Shown here one piece after another: positions 9,590 through 17,102 of a stretch of DNA of 56,338 nucleotides. Position 1 is the first letter of the stretch. The number at the start of each line of letters is the position of its first letter. The stretch is taken from positions 1 to 56,338 of the forward strand of contig CAYUZU010000030.1 of the NCBI GenBank assembly GCA_964448675.1, read 5' to 3'. The DNA is from CAYUZU01 sp964448675 (lineage in GTDB: Bacteria > Planctomycetota > Phycisphaerae > UBA1845 > Fen-1342). The position numbers and the translations under genes are program-made. The notes below the pieces were generated by a model. That model searched no databases, was not told the origin of the DNA, and saw nothing but the letters and a program-made list of their open reading frames with translations.

Positions 9590-10153
9590 GTGCCACGCAT
9601 TACCAGGGTCTACACGAAGACGGGGGACGACGGGACCACGGCGCTGGGCACCGGGCAGCGCGTGCCCAAGCACGCGCTGCGCATCGCATCGTACGGCACG
9701 GTGGACGAGCTCAACGCCGCTATCGGCGTGGTCCTGGCCGGCGACGTCACAGCGGACCTCGTCGACCCGTTACGCCGGATTCAGAACGAGCTGTTTCATG
9801 CCGGGGCCGAATTATGCATGCCGACCGACGGACACGCGGCCCCCGCCGGTCCGACCATCGAGCCACGCCATGTGGACGCCCTCGAGCGGCTCATGGACCA
9901 GCTCAGCGCGGTGCTGCCGCCGCTGGCGAACTTCGTGCTGCCCGGCGGCACCGCGGCCGCGGCACAGCTGCACGTGGCGCGCACGGTGTGTCGGCGGGCC
10001 GAGCGGCTCGTGACGGAACTGGCGGCGAACGAGCCCGTCGGTGCGGAGCTGGTCCGGTACCTCAACCGCCTGTCGGATACGTTGTTCGTGATGGCGCGCT
10101 TCGAGAACCAGGCCCGTGGTCGCGACGAGCCGATCTGGGACAGCCGGGCATAG
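9590..10153 (+). CDS. Cob(I)yrinic acid a,c-diamide adenosyltransferase, PduO type
   Basis: 187 aa from the GTG at 9590 (GCGGAG seven bases upstream; a TTG two codons earlier is less well placed). PduO-type enzymes transfer the adenosyl group of ATP to cob(I)alamin to make coenzyme B12. The N-terminal ATP-binding signature is present as RVYTKTGDDGTTALG, with the family's ASYGTVDELNA, then VCRRAERLV and the C-terminal YLNRLSDTLFVMAR helix. The trimer-forming helical bundle has normal length. Ten bases separate it from the next gene. Confidence 0.92.
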   Translation: MPRITRVYTKTGDDGTTALGTGQRVPKHALRIASYGTVDELNAAIGVVLAGDVTADLVDPLRRIQNELFHAGAELCMPTDGHAAPAGPTIEPRHVDALERLMDQLSAVLPPLANFVLPGGTAAAAQLHVARTVCRRAERLVTELAANEPVGAELVRYLNRLSDTLFVMARFENQARGRDEPIWDSRA

Positions 10154-10163
10154 GGAGAGACTC

Positions 10164-11333
10164 GTGGCTTACGTGTACGCGGTGTTGGGTGCGGGACGAC
10201 AGGGGACGGCCATCGCCTATGACCTGGCCCGCGCTGGCGAAGCCCGCCGGATCGTCCTGGCCGACGTCGATCCGGAGATCACGCGCGAGGCGATCAAGCG
10301 CCTGCAGGACCTGCTGCCCGGCACGGGATGCGAGTTCTTCGGCGTGATCTGCGACGTGTCAAAACCGGCGGAGGTCGCGATGACCATCAGCGGGACCGAC
10401 GTCGTCGTTTCGGCGGTGCCCTACCGCTTCAATGTGCCGCTGACCGAGGCCGCGATCGCGGCGAACGCCTCGCTCTGCGACCTGGGCGGCAACACCCAGG
10501 TGGTGCGGCAGCAGCTCAAGCGGCATGAGCGGGCCGCCGAGGCCGGCATCAGCGTCGTGCCGGATTGCGGCCTCGCCCCGGGGCTGGGCAACACGCTGGC
10601 CGCCCACGGGATTCAGGCCCTGGACGAGCCGCAGCACGTGCACATCCGCTGCGGCGGGCTGCCGGAGAAGCCGGTGGGGCCCCTCGGCTACAAGCTCGTG
10701 TTCAACTTCGACGGCCTGATCAACGAATACAGCGGCGCCGGCGAATTCCTGCGCGACGGACAGCGTGTCGATGTGCCGACGCTCACCGAACTGGAGCAGC
10801 TCACGTTTCCGGAGCCGGTCGGGGCGTGCGAAGCGGCGGTGACCTCCGGCGGCACCAGCACCTGCCCGCAGACGTACGAGGGGCGCTTGCGCTCGTACGA
10901 CTACAAGACGGTGCGCTATCCCGGCCACTTTGCCGCGATGCGCGCGATGTACGAGCTGGGCTGCTTCGATGAGCATGTCACGCTCGCCGACGGCACCATG
11001 CTCGAGCCGCAGCCAATCCTGCGGCGGCTGATGGAGGAGCACCTTACGTTTCCCGAGGTGCGCGACCTGGTGGTGCTGCGCGTCACGGTCCGCGGCCAGC
11101 ACGCCGGCCAGCCACGCACGCTCGTCTACGAGATGCTCGATCGCCACGACGACAAGACGGGGTTCACCGCGATGGAGCGCACGACGGCCTTCCCGGCGGC
11201 GCTGGTCGCGTACATGCAGGCTCGCAAGCTGGTCGAACCCGGTGCTCGGCCGCTGGAGGTCGCCGTCCCGCCGGACCGCTTCGTCAACGAGCTGCCCGCC
11301 CATGACGTGCACATCGCGACGCGCGAGGAATAG
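10164..11333 (+). CDS. Saccharopine dehydrogenase-like NAD(P)-dependent oxidoreductase
   Basis: 389 aa from the GTG at 10164, preceded by AGGGAGAG at proper spacing. A Rossmann dinucleotide loop opens the protein (VLGAGRQGTAIAYDLA), followed by ADVD at the end of strand beta 2 and VVSAVPYRFNVPLTEAAI, LCDLGGNT and VVPDCGLAPGLGNTLA, all typical of the lysine-6-dehydrogenase / saccharopine dehydrogenase (Sacchrp_dh_NADP) group. The C-terminal domain contains the GGLP segment. The likely chemistry is amino-acid or imino-acid oxidation; the substrate cannot be fixed from sequence. It converges on the minus-strand gene at 11358 with only 24 bp between. Confidence 0.85.
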   Translation: MAYVYAVLGAGRQGTAIAYDLARAGEARRIVLADVDPEITREAIKRLQDLLPGTGCEFFGVICDVSKPAEVAMTISGTDVVVSAVPYRFNVPLTEAAIAANASLCDLGGNTQVVRQQLKRHERAAEAGISVVPDCGLAPGLGNTLAAHGIQALDEPQHVHIRCGGLPEKPVGPLGYKLVFNFDGLINEYSGAGEFLRDGQRVDVPTLTELEQLTFPEPVGACEAAVTSGGTSTCPQTYEGRLRSYDYKTVRYPGHFAAMRAMYELGCFDEHVTLADGTMLEPQPILRRLMEEHLTFPEVRDLVVLRVTVRGQHAGQPRTLVYEMLDRHDDKTGFTAMERTTAFPAALVAYMQARKLVEPGARPLEVAVPPDRFVNELPAHDVHIATREE

Positions 11334-11357
11334 GACGCGCGCCGGCCGGGCCGTCGC

Positions 11358-11993
11358 CTAACGGTACTTCCGCAGGTTCAGCAGCAGCTCCACCTCCCCC
11401 AGCGGAATGCGCAGCGTGTCGGCGATGGTGATTGCCGGCGTGCCCTGGTCGGCCATCTCGTAGACGCGCTGCCGGCGTTGCTCGCGCGAGAGTGCGTTTC
11501 CTTGCCTGCCCTGGGCGGGGGCGCCGCCCTTCACGTCGTGGGCGGGCGGCGGTGCGGCCTTGGCCGCGGGGGCCTGTGGTGAGGATGCCGTTTTCTCGGG
11601 CGGGCTGTCCTGCGCAGAGGTCAGCCCCGGCGTGAACGCCTCGGGCTCGGCCTTGTCGGGACGCGGGGTCTGTGGCCGCGGCGGTCTTGCAGGAGGTGCG
11701 CCGCTGGTCTGCTGCGCGAGTTGCTCGATCCGCCGGTCCGCGTCGCGAATGACCGCCTCCAGCTTGGCGAAACGGGTGTCGACCTGGGCATTGACCCGGC
11801 GCGAGACATCCTCGAGCTGGAGCAGCAGCTCCTCCATCGCCCCCTGGATGTGCTTCTGGTCCTTGAGCCGGGCGAGCTGCTCGCGCGTCAGGTCGCGTGC
11901 GTTGGCCGTCCGTTGCTGCGAGCGGCGCAGCATCGATACGGACAGCATCGTCAGACAAAGCACGATCAGCAGGTAGGTGAAGCCGTCGCCCAT
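11358..11993 (-). CDS. Membrane-anchored coiled-coil protein with C-terminal HTH-like motif
   Basis: 211 aa from the ATG at 11993 (MGDGFTYLL...), with GAGG four bases upstream; an ATG at 12024 is an alternative. One N-terminal transmembrane helix (about 6-23) is followed by a charged coiled coil (to about 110), a Pro/Ala-rich linker, and a conserved-looking end: YEMADQGTPAITIADTL then PLGEVELLLNLRKYR. That end resembles the DUF6115/SwrB-type HTH tail of Firmicute membrane proteins, where Q/KGEVELxLNL recurs. No function is established here. It is the last gene of the thrS-infC run on this strand. Confidence 0.65.
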   Translation of the reverse strand: MGDGFTYLLIVLCLTMLSVSMLRRSQQRTANARDLTREQLARLKDQKHIQGAMEELLLQLEDVSRRVNAQVDTRFAKLEAVIRDADRRIEQLAQQTSGAPPARPPRPQTPRPDKAEPEAFTPGLTSAQDSPPEKTASSPQAPAAKAAPPPAHDVKGGAPAQGRQGNALSREQRRQRVYEMADQGTPAITIADTLRIPLGEVELLLNLRKYR

Positions 11994-12172
11994 GAAACCT
12001 CGTTTGCCGGCCAGTCCGCGCATTCGGGCCGCAGCGTTGCTTGCCGAGCCACCAGGCACTGGCGGGCCGCGCCCGCCGTCACCTGCAATCAGATCGACTA
12101 TCGGGGATTATCGGCAGGTGGCTCGGGGGCGACGCAATCGCGTTGCATCGCGCGTCGTCGACCGGCGCGCGT

Positions 12173-13072
12173 TTATTGCGCGTGGTCGCCCGCCAGCTTC
12201 TCGATGGCGCGAATCATCGCCTGCGTGCCGAGCTTTCCGCCCCCCTCTTCGGCCTCGACCGCGCGGAAGAGCTGTTGCGCAAGTGCCGTGCCGGGCAACG
12301 CCACCCGCAGACGTTGCGCGGCGTCCTGGACGATCCGCAGGTCCTTCTGAATCAGCTCGATCATGAACGCCGGCGCGAGGTCCCCCGCCGCGATCTTCGG
12401 CCCGAGATTGGCCAGCGCCCACGAGCCGCCGGCCCCGGACGACAGCGTCTCGATGGCGGTGTCGAGGTCGAGCCCGGCCCGCCGGGCGACGGTCAGCGCT
12501 TCGCAGGTCGCGATCATGTTGACCGCACAGAGAATCTGGTTGCAGGCCTTGAGTGTCTGGCCGCTGCCGCTGGGACCGACGTGCACGATGCGGCGCCCCA
12601 TGAGCTCGAGCACCGGCCGCACGCGCTCGAACGCGGCTTGCTCGCCGCCGACCATGATCGTCAATGTCGCATTGCGGGCCCCCACATCGCCGCCGGTGAC
12701 GGGCGCGTCGAGCAGCGTCACGTCGCGTGCGGCGAGCTTGTCAGCGAAGGTGCGGGTCGCGTCAGGACGGATGGTGGTCATGTCGACCACGCAGCTGCCG
12801 GGCCGCAGCTGAGCGGCGGCACCATCCGGGCCGAACAGGACGGCTTCCACATCAGGGGTGTCGGTCACGATCGTCAGCAGCAGGTCGCATTGCCGCGCCA
12901 CGTCGGCGGGCGTGTCGCACCATTCGGCGCCGTCATCGAGCAGCGCTCGCGCCTTCGACGCCGTCCGCGTATGCACGAACAGCCGGTGTCCGGCGCGGAG
13001 CAGATGCCCCGCCATGGGCTGGCCCATGATCCCGAGGCCAATGAAACCGACAGCTTGCGGCTCGCTGGGCAT
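12173..13072 (-). CDS. 3-hydroxyisobutyrate dehydrogenase / tartronate semialdehyde reductase family protein
   Basis: 299 aa from the ATG at 13072 (AGGAG eight bases upstream). The beta-hydroxyacid dehydrogenase signature is complete: GFIGLGIMGQPMAGHLL for NAD(P) binding, LLDAPVTGGDVGA for substrate binding, GSGQTLKACNQI with the catalytic lysine, and a C-terminal KDLRIV helix. Members reduce small 3-oxo acids such as tartronate semialdehyde or oxidise 3-hydroxyisobutyrate; which applies here is undetermined. It lies about 100 bp downstream of infC on the same strand, where many bacteria carry rpmI and rplT. Confidence 0.87.
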   Translation of the reverse strand: MPSEPQAVGFIGLGIMGQPMAGHLLRAGHRLFVHTRTASKARALLDDGAEWCDTPADVARQCDLLLTIVTDTPDVEAVLFGPDGAAAQLRPGSCVVDMTTIRPDATRTFADKLAARDVTLLDAPVTGGDVGARNATLTIMVGGEQAAFERVRPVLELMGRRIVHVGPSGSGQTLKACNQILCAVNMIATCEALTVARRAGLDLDTAIETLSSGAGGSWALANLGPKIAAGDLAPAFMIELIQKDLRIVQDAAQRLRVALPGTALAQQLFRAVEAEEGGGKLGTQAMIRAIEKLAGDHAQ

Positions 13073-13174
13073 GCGGTGACTCCTGGGGCTGCAGCGGCGG
13101 CGCGGCACGCCGGCACGATCTTCCCGGCGCGCCGGCCCGACCGGCGCGCGTGCCGCACCCGGCAAACGAGGGGA

Positions 13175-13786
13175 CTAAGACTGGTCGCCGGTCTTTCGGC
13201 TTTCGACGGGCTGCTCGTCCTCGGGCTCGGCCTTGCTGGGCAGATCAATCTCGTCCTCGGCGGCCGGCTCCTCAATGTCGTCGAAGCCGCCCTTGACCGG
13301 CGCGAGGATCATCACCATGCGGCGGCCCTCGACCGATGGATGACGGTCGACCCGCACGCGCCCTTCGAGCTCTTCCTGGATCGATCGGAATGTCTCGAAA
13401 CCGATCTCGCGGTGCGATTGTTCGCGGCCCCGAAAGACCATCGTAAACTGCACCTTGTGGCCCTGCTTGAGGAACTTGATCGCGCGGTTGATCTTGATCC
13501 GGCGATCGTTCGTGTCCGTCTTGGGCCGCATGCGTACTTCCTTGAGCTGCACCTCGTGGTGCTTCTTGAGCTTCTTCTTCTGGTTGTACTTCCAGCGGCC
13601 GTAGTTGATGAGGCGGCAGACCGGGGGCCGCACGTTGGGTGCGACCTCGACCAGGTCGAGTCCCGCCTCGCGGGCCATCCGCATCGCCTCGTAAGTGTCG
13701 ATCACGCCGATCTGCTCGTTGTTCTCGCCGATCAGGCGGACGGGCGAAATGCGGATCTGTTCGTTCGTGCGCAGGTTCTCGTTAAT
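13175..13786 (-). CDS. infC: Translation initiation factor IF-3, starting at an AUU codon
   Basis: 203 aa. The IF-3 homology runs upstream past the first ATG/GTG: INENLRTNEQIRISPVRLIG aligns with the B. subtilis N-terminus (IINEGIRAREVRLI). In this frame a TAG stop lies two codons before the ATT at 13786-13784, and a strong GGAGGTG stands eight bases upstream of that ATT. The start must therefore be ATT (or less likely CTC or CTG next to it), as in the autoregulated infC of E. coli and Bacillus. Core motifs DLVEVAPNVRPPVCRLINYG, KEVRMRP and FRGREQSHREIG are present. An acidic tail of about 35 residues extends the C-terminus. IF-3 binds the 30S subunit and rejects non-canonical starts. It lies 42 bp downstream of thrS. 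Confidence 0.93.
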   Translation of the reverse strand: MNENLRTNEQIRISPVRLIGENNEQIGVIDTYEAMRMAREAGLDLVEVAPNVRPPVCRLINYGRWKYNQKKKLKKHHEVQLKEVRMRPKTDTNDRRIKINRAIKFLKQGHKVQFTMVFRGREQSHREIGFETFRSIQEELEGRVRVDRHPSVEGRRMVMILAPVKGGFDDIEEPAAEDEIDLPSKAEPEDEQPVESRKTGDQS

Positions 13787-13792
13787 GAGCTA

Positions 13793-13799
13793 CACCTCC
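13793..13799 (-). promoter_or_regulatory. Shine-Dalgarno sequence fixing the AUU start of infC
   Basis: GGAGGTG on the minus strand, eight bases before ATT AAC GAG AAC. Together with the in-frame TAG between it and the ATT, it decides the infC start and excludes an upstream in-frame ATG. Confidence 0.85.
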
Positions 13800-13828
13800 A
13801 TTTCGTCGCACCGCAGCCGCGCGGCGCC

Positions 13829-16012
13829 TCAGACAGACGTAGGCTGGCCGGCCACGTCCGGGGCCACTTCGCCCCTGTTCTTGATCTCATCCTCGCACGC
13901 GGCCAGGAACTTGGACAGCTCGTACGTGCCGTACTGCGTGCCCTCGCGCGTGCGGACATTCACGGTCCCGTCGGCGGCTTCCTGCTCGCCGACCACCAGG
14001 ATATACGGGGTCTTCATCAGCGTCGCGCTGCGGATCTTGGCACCGATGCGCTCGTCGCTGTTGTCCAGCTCGACGCGCAGCCCGGCCGCCTGGCAGATCT
14101 GGTAGACCTGCAGCGCGTACGCCTTGGACTTCTCGCTGATCGAGCAGACGCGCACCTGGGCCGGCGCGAGCCACAGCGGGAACGCCCCCGCGAAGTGCTC
14201 GATCAGGATGCCCACGAAGCGGTCAATGCTGCCGAACAGGGCGCGGTGCACCATGATGGGCTCGTGCTCGCTGTTGTCGCGGCCGGTGTAGCGCAGCCCG
14301 AAGCGGTTGGGCAGGTTGTAATCGACCTGCACCGTGCCGAGCTGCCACTCGCGCCCGATCGCGTCCTTGACGACGAAGTCCACCTTCGGCCCGTAGAACG
14401 CCGCCTCGCCCGGCTCTTCGACGTAAGTCATGCCGGAATTCTGCACCGTCTCGCGCAGGGCGGCCTCGGCGGTGTTCCACACGCTGCTGTCGCCGATGTA
14501 CTTGGAGCTGTCCGGGTCGCGCAGGCCGACGCGCACGCGATAGTCGTGCAGGCCGATCGTCTCCAGCACGTACTTCGACAGCCGAATGCAACCCATGATC
14601 TCGTCGGGCAGCTGCTCCGGCGTGCAGAAGATGTGGGCGTCGTCCTGGGTGAAGCTACGCACCCGCGTCATGCCGCTGAGCTCGCCCGACTGCTCGTAGC
14701 GATAGACCTGGCCGAACTCGCACAGGCGCACCGGCAGGTCACGATAGCTGCGTGCCTCCGACGCGAAGATCCGCACGTGGTGCGGGCAGTTCATCGGTCG
14801 CAGCAGGTACCCATCCCCCTCGGCAAGCTGCTCGCGAATGACCTGCTTGTTATGCTCGACCTGGTTCGCCGCCGGCGAGAACTTGCGCTCGTCGAGCTTG
14901 CGCCGCGTCGCCGGGTCCAGCTTTTCGATGTCAGCCAGCAGCCGCTCTTCCTCGCCGCTGAACCCCGGGGCATCGCCCCGGGCGCCGGTCGCTTCCCACA
15001 GCTCATTGAGCCGCCGCGCCACCTCGCTCTCGAACAGTGGCGGGAATTGGGCGTCCTTGTAGTACGGGAAGTGCCCACTGGTGCGGTAGAGGTCGAGCTT
15101 GCCGATCTGCGGCGTGAACACCTGCTGGTAGCCACAGCGCAGCAGCTCCTCGAGAATGAACTGCTCGAGCGTGCGGCGCACGACCGCGCCGCGCGGCTTC
15201 CACAGCACCATGCCCGGGCCGACCAGGTTGTCGATCGTGAACAGGCCAAGCTCCTGGCCGAGCTTGCGGTGATCGCGCTTGCGAGCCTCCTCGATCTGGT
15301 CGAGGTGCGCCCGCAGCGCCTTCTTGTTGGGGAACGTCGTGCCGTAGACACGCTGCAGCATCTGCTGGCTGGCGTCGCCGTGCCAGTACGCCCCGGCCAC
15401 CTGCATGACCTTGAACGCCCCGATCTTGCCGGTGCTCGGCACGTGCGGCCCGCGACACAGGTCCTCGAAATGCCCGGTGCCGCGATCGCCGGTGACGTAG
15501 AAACTCAGCGTGTCGCCGTCGGCCCGCTCGGCGTTGTCGATCTTGTACGGATTGTCCTCGGCCTCGAGCTTCGCCATCGCCTCGTCACGCGGCATCTCGT
15601 AGCGCACGAACGGGCGGTCCTCCTTGACGATCTCCTGCATCTTCTGCTCGATCGCGGCGAAATCCTCCGGCTTGAGACTGCGTTCCAGCTCGATGTCGTA
15701 ATAGAAGCCGTTCTCCACCGGGGGACCATAGGCCAGCTTGGTCTGCGGCCAGAGGCTGCACACGGCTTCGGCCATGACGTGGGCCGCACTGTGCCGTGCG
15801 ACCTCGAGGCCCTCCGGCGTATCGATCGTCAATACCTTGAAGTGGACCTCGGGCTTGGTAATCGGGCGATTCAGGTCAATGACCTGGCCATCGATCTCCG
15901 CCGCAACGGCCACGCGGGCGAGGCGCGGCGAGATGGCCTCGGCAACCTGGGCGGCGGTCACGCCATCAGGGTGCTCCACGACGCTGCCGTCGGGTAAGTG
16001 AACCTTAATCAT
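13829..16012 (-). CDS. thrS: Threonine--tRNA ligase with an insertion in the catalytic domain
   Basis: 727 aa from the ATG at 16012 (MIKVHLPDGS). Order of domains: TGS (1-62), editing domain with H74, H78, C186 and H190 (ARHSAAHVM, DLCRGPHVPSTGKIG), class II catalytic core, and the anticodon-binding domain from about residue 620. The zinc ligands are seen as C409 in MNCPHH, H460 in DDAHIF, and the His of IMVHRALFGS. Between motif 1 (SGHFPYYKDAQFPP) and LLRPMNCPHH, where E. coli has roughly ten residues, this protein has about 75, a helical charged insertion (about 327-398). Charging tRNA-Thr is the role. It is first of a thrS-infC pair and has a promoter and a ~220-nt leader upstream. Confidence 0.95.
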   Translation of the reverse strand: MIKVHLPDGSVVEHPDGVTAAQVAEAISPRLARVAVAAEIDGQVIDLNRPITKPEVHFKVLTIDTPEGLEVARHSAAHVMAEAVCSLWPQTKLAYGPPVENGFYYDIELERSLKPEDFAAIEQKMQEIVKEDRPFVRYEMPRDEAMAKLEAEDNPYKIDNAERADGDTLSFYVTGDRGTGHFEDLCRGPHVPSTGKIGAFKVMQVAGAYWHGDASQQMLQRVYGTTFPNKKALRAHLDQIEEARKRDHRKLGQELGLFTIDNLVGPGMVLWKPRGAVVRRTLEQFILEELLRCGYQQVFTPQIGKLDLYRTSGHFPYYKDAQFPPLFESEVARRLNELWEATGARGDAPGFSGEEERLLADIEKLDPATRRKLDERKFSPAANQVEHNKQVIREQLAEGDGYLLRPMNCPHHVRIFASEARSYRDLPVRLCEFGQVYRYEQSGELSGMTRVRSFTQDDAHIFCTPEQLPDEIMGCIRLSKYVLETIGLHDYRVRVGLRDPDSSKYIGDSSVWNTAEAALRETVQNSGMTYVEEPGEAAFYGPKVDFVVKDAIGREWQLGTVQVDYNLPNRFGLRYTGRDNSEHEPIMVHRALFGSIDRFVGILIEHFAGAFPLWLAPAQVRVCSISEKSKAYALQVYQICQAAGLRVELDNSDERIGAKIRSATLMKTPYILVVGEQEAADGTVNVRTREGTQYGTYELSKFLAACEDEIKNRGEVAPDVAGQPTSV

Positions 16013-16237
16013 CAGACAGGAATCCTCATGGGCGCGGATTCGCACCGAAAAGGGGCAGGCCGGGGAGGAGGGGCGGCGGAACTCTGAAACGCTCAGACAG
16101 GATGGCCTCGCCGGCTGCGACGCCCAGGGCGTCACTGCCCAACCATGCATCAATCACGTTTCAGCCCCGCATGTCAACATCTGTAAACCTCGTTGGTTTC
16201 GGGAGGTGCGCACGCAAGAACCGCACACCCTAATATC

Positions 16238-16265
16238 AATGTATCGGCTGGGAGGCGAATGTCAA
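16238..16265 (-). promoter_or_regulatory. Sigma70-type promoter upstream of thrS
   Basis: On the minus strand, TTGACA (16265-16260) is separated by 16 bp from TACATT (16243-16238, 4 of 6 to consensus). It would start transcription near 16230 and leave a leader of about 220 nt before the thrS ATG. ThrS of E. coli represses its own translation through leader RNA; such a leader could serve here but no operator structure was identified. Confidence 0.6.
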
Positions 16266-16327
16266 CCAAATGTTGGCGGTTTCGCAGCGCCTGGCGGCGA
16301 CCGCGTCCCGCGATCGGCGGGTGGCGC

Positions 16328-16966
16328 CTAGACCCGCGGCTGGGCCTGGGCCCCGGTGACCATGTCGCCCTGCCGGGCCAGCGCCTGGCACGAGTAGGCC
16401 ATCACGCTGATCATCAGCAGCAACACGGGCACGATCACGCTGTACTGCGCCGCCATTCCGCGGAAGGTCGCGGCCATGCCGGGCATGATGCCGCTGGCCA
16501 CGCCCACAAAACCGACGATCAGCAGGCCTGCACCGAGCAGCGTGGTCATCACCAGCATCATGGGCTGGCGCGAGATAAGCGTGAGCAGCAAGGCCGATCC
16601 GCCGAGCACCCCTGCGGTGATCAGCACCGGCATGTCCTTCATGCCGAACTGGGTCGCGATGTAGGCCCCGAGCGCCGCCCAGGTGGCCGCGCTGCAGATG
16701 ACCACCGCCGGCCGCGGGAACGCGAGCCCCAGCACGCCGGCAAGAATTGCGCTGCCGCCGACCAGCGGCCCGGGCGGGATGTCCGGGAACTGCCACGCGA
16801 GCAACCCCGCCAGCAACGCCCCCACGCCCGCCGATGGCAGCCCGATCAGGTAGCGAATCATCCGATAGCCGACAAAGCCGAACACCAGGCCCGCCGCGAA
16901 GATCGCCAGGCCCGTCAGGGTCGGCTGATGAGCCACCCAGTAGAAAACGCTCGTCTGCCAGTTCAC
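16328..16966 (-). CDS. Multi-pass membrane protein, possibly DUF4203/TMEM198-like
   Basis: 212 aa from the GTG at 16966, which has AGGAG seven bases upstream; the ATG further upstream adds a polar, unlikely extension. Seven or eight hydrophobic helices fill the protein, with Gly-rich packing motifs (GLVFGFVGYRMIRYLIGLP, GVGALLAGLLAW). The pattern is like the DUF4203 (TM7S3/TM198-like) family, but this is only a resemblance. No catalytic or transport motif was seen. The next gene on the strand ends 137 bp upstream, so the two may be co-transcribed. Confidence 0.6.
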   Translation of the reverse strand: MNWQTSVFYWVAHQPTLTGLAIFAAGLVFGFVGYRMIRYLIGLPSAGVGALLAGLLAWQFPDIPPGPLVGGSAILAGVLGLAFPRPAVVICSAATWAALGAYIATQFGMKDMPVLITAGVLGGSALLLTLISRQPMMLVMTTLLGAGLLIVGFVGVASGIMPGMAATFRGMAAQYSVIVPVLLLMISVMAYSCQALARQGDMVTGAQAQPRV

Positions 16967-17102
16967 GGCTGTGCTCCTGCCAGGGGGCGGCGCGCACCCT
17001 GACAGGAACTTCGTCCGAATCCCGGCCATACTGCAGTACCGAGGGCGTGGCGCGGCGTGGCGACGGCATCACGGCCCGCTCCGCGGGACCTCCCGGCCGG
17101 TT

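Noticed and set aside
12041..15997. A + strand open frame of over 1,300 codons across infC and thrS
   Set aside because: Antisense of thrS, infC and the dehydrogenase, all of which have complete family motifs on the minus strand.
16013..16260. T-box riboswitch before thrS
   Set aside because: No T-box sequence, no specifier-loop arrangement and no terminator/antiterminator could be recognised in the leader.
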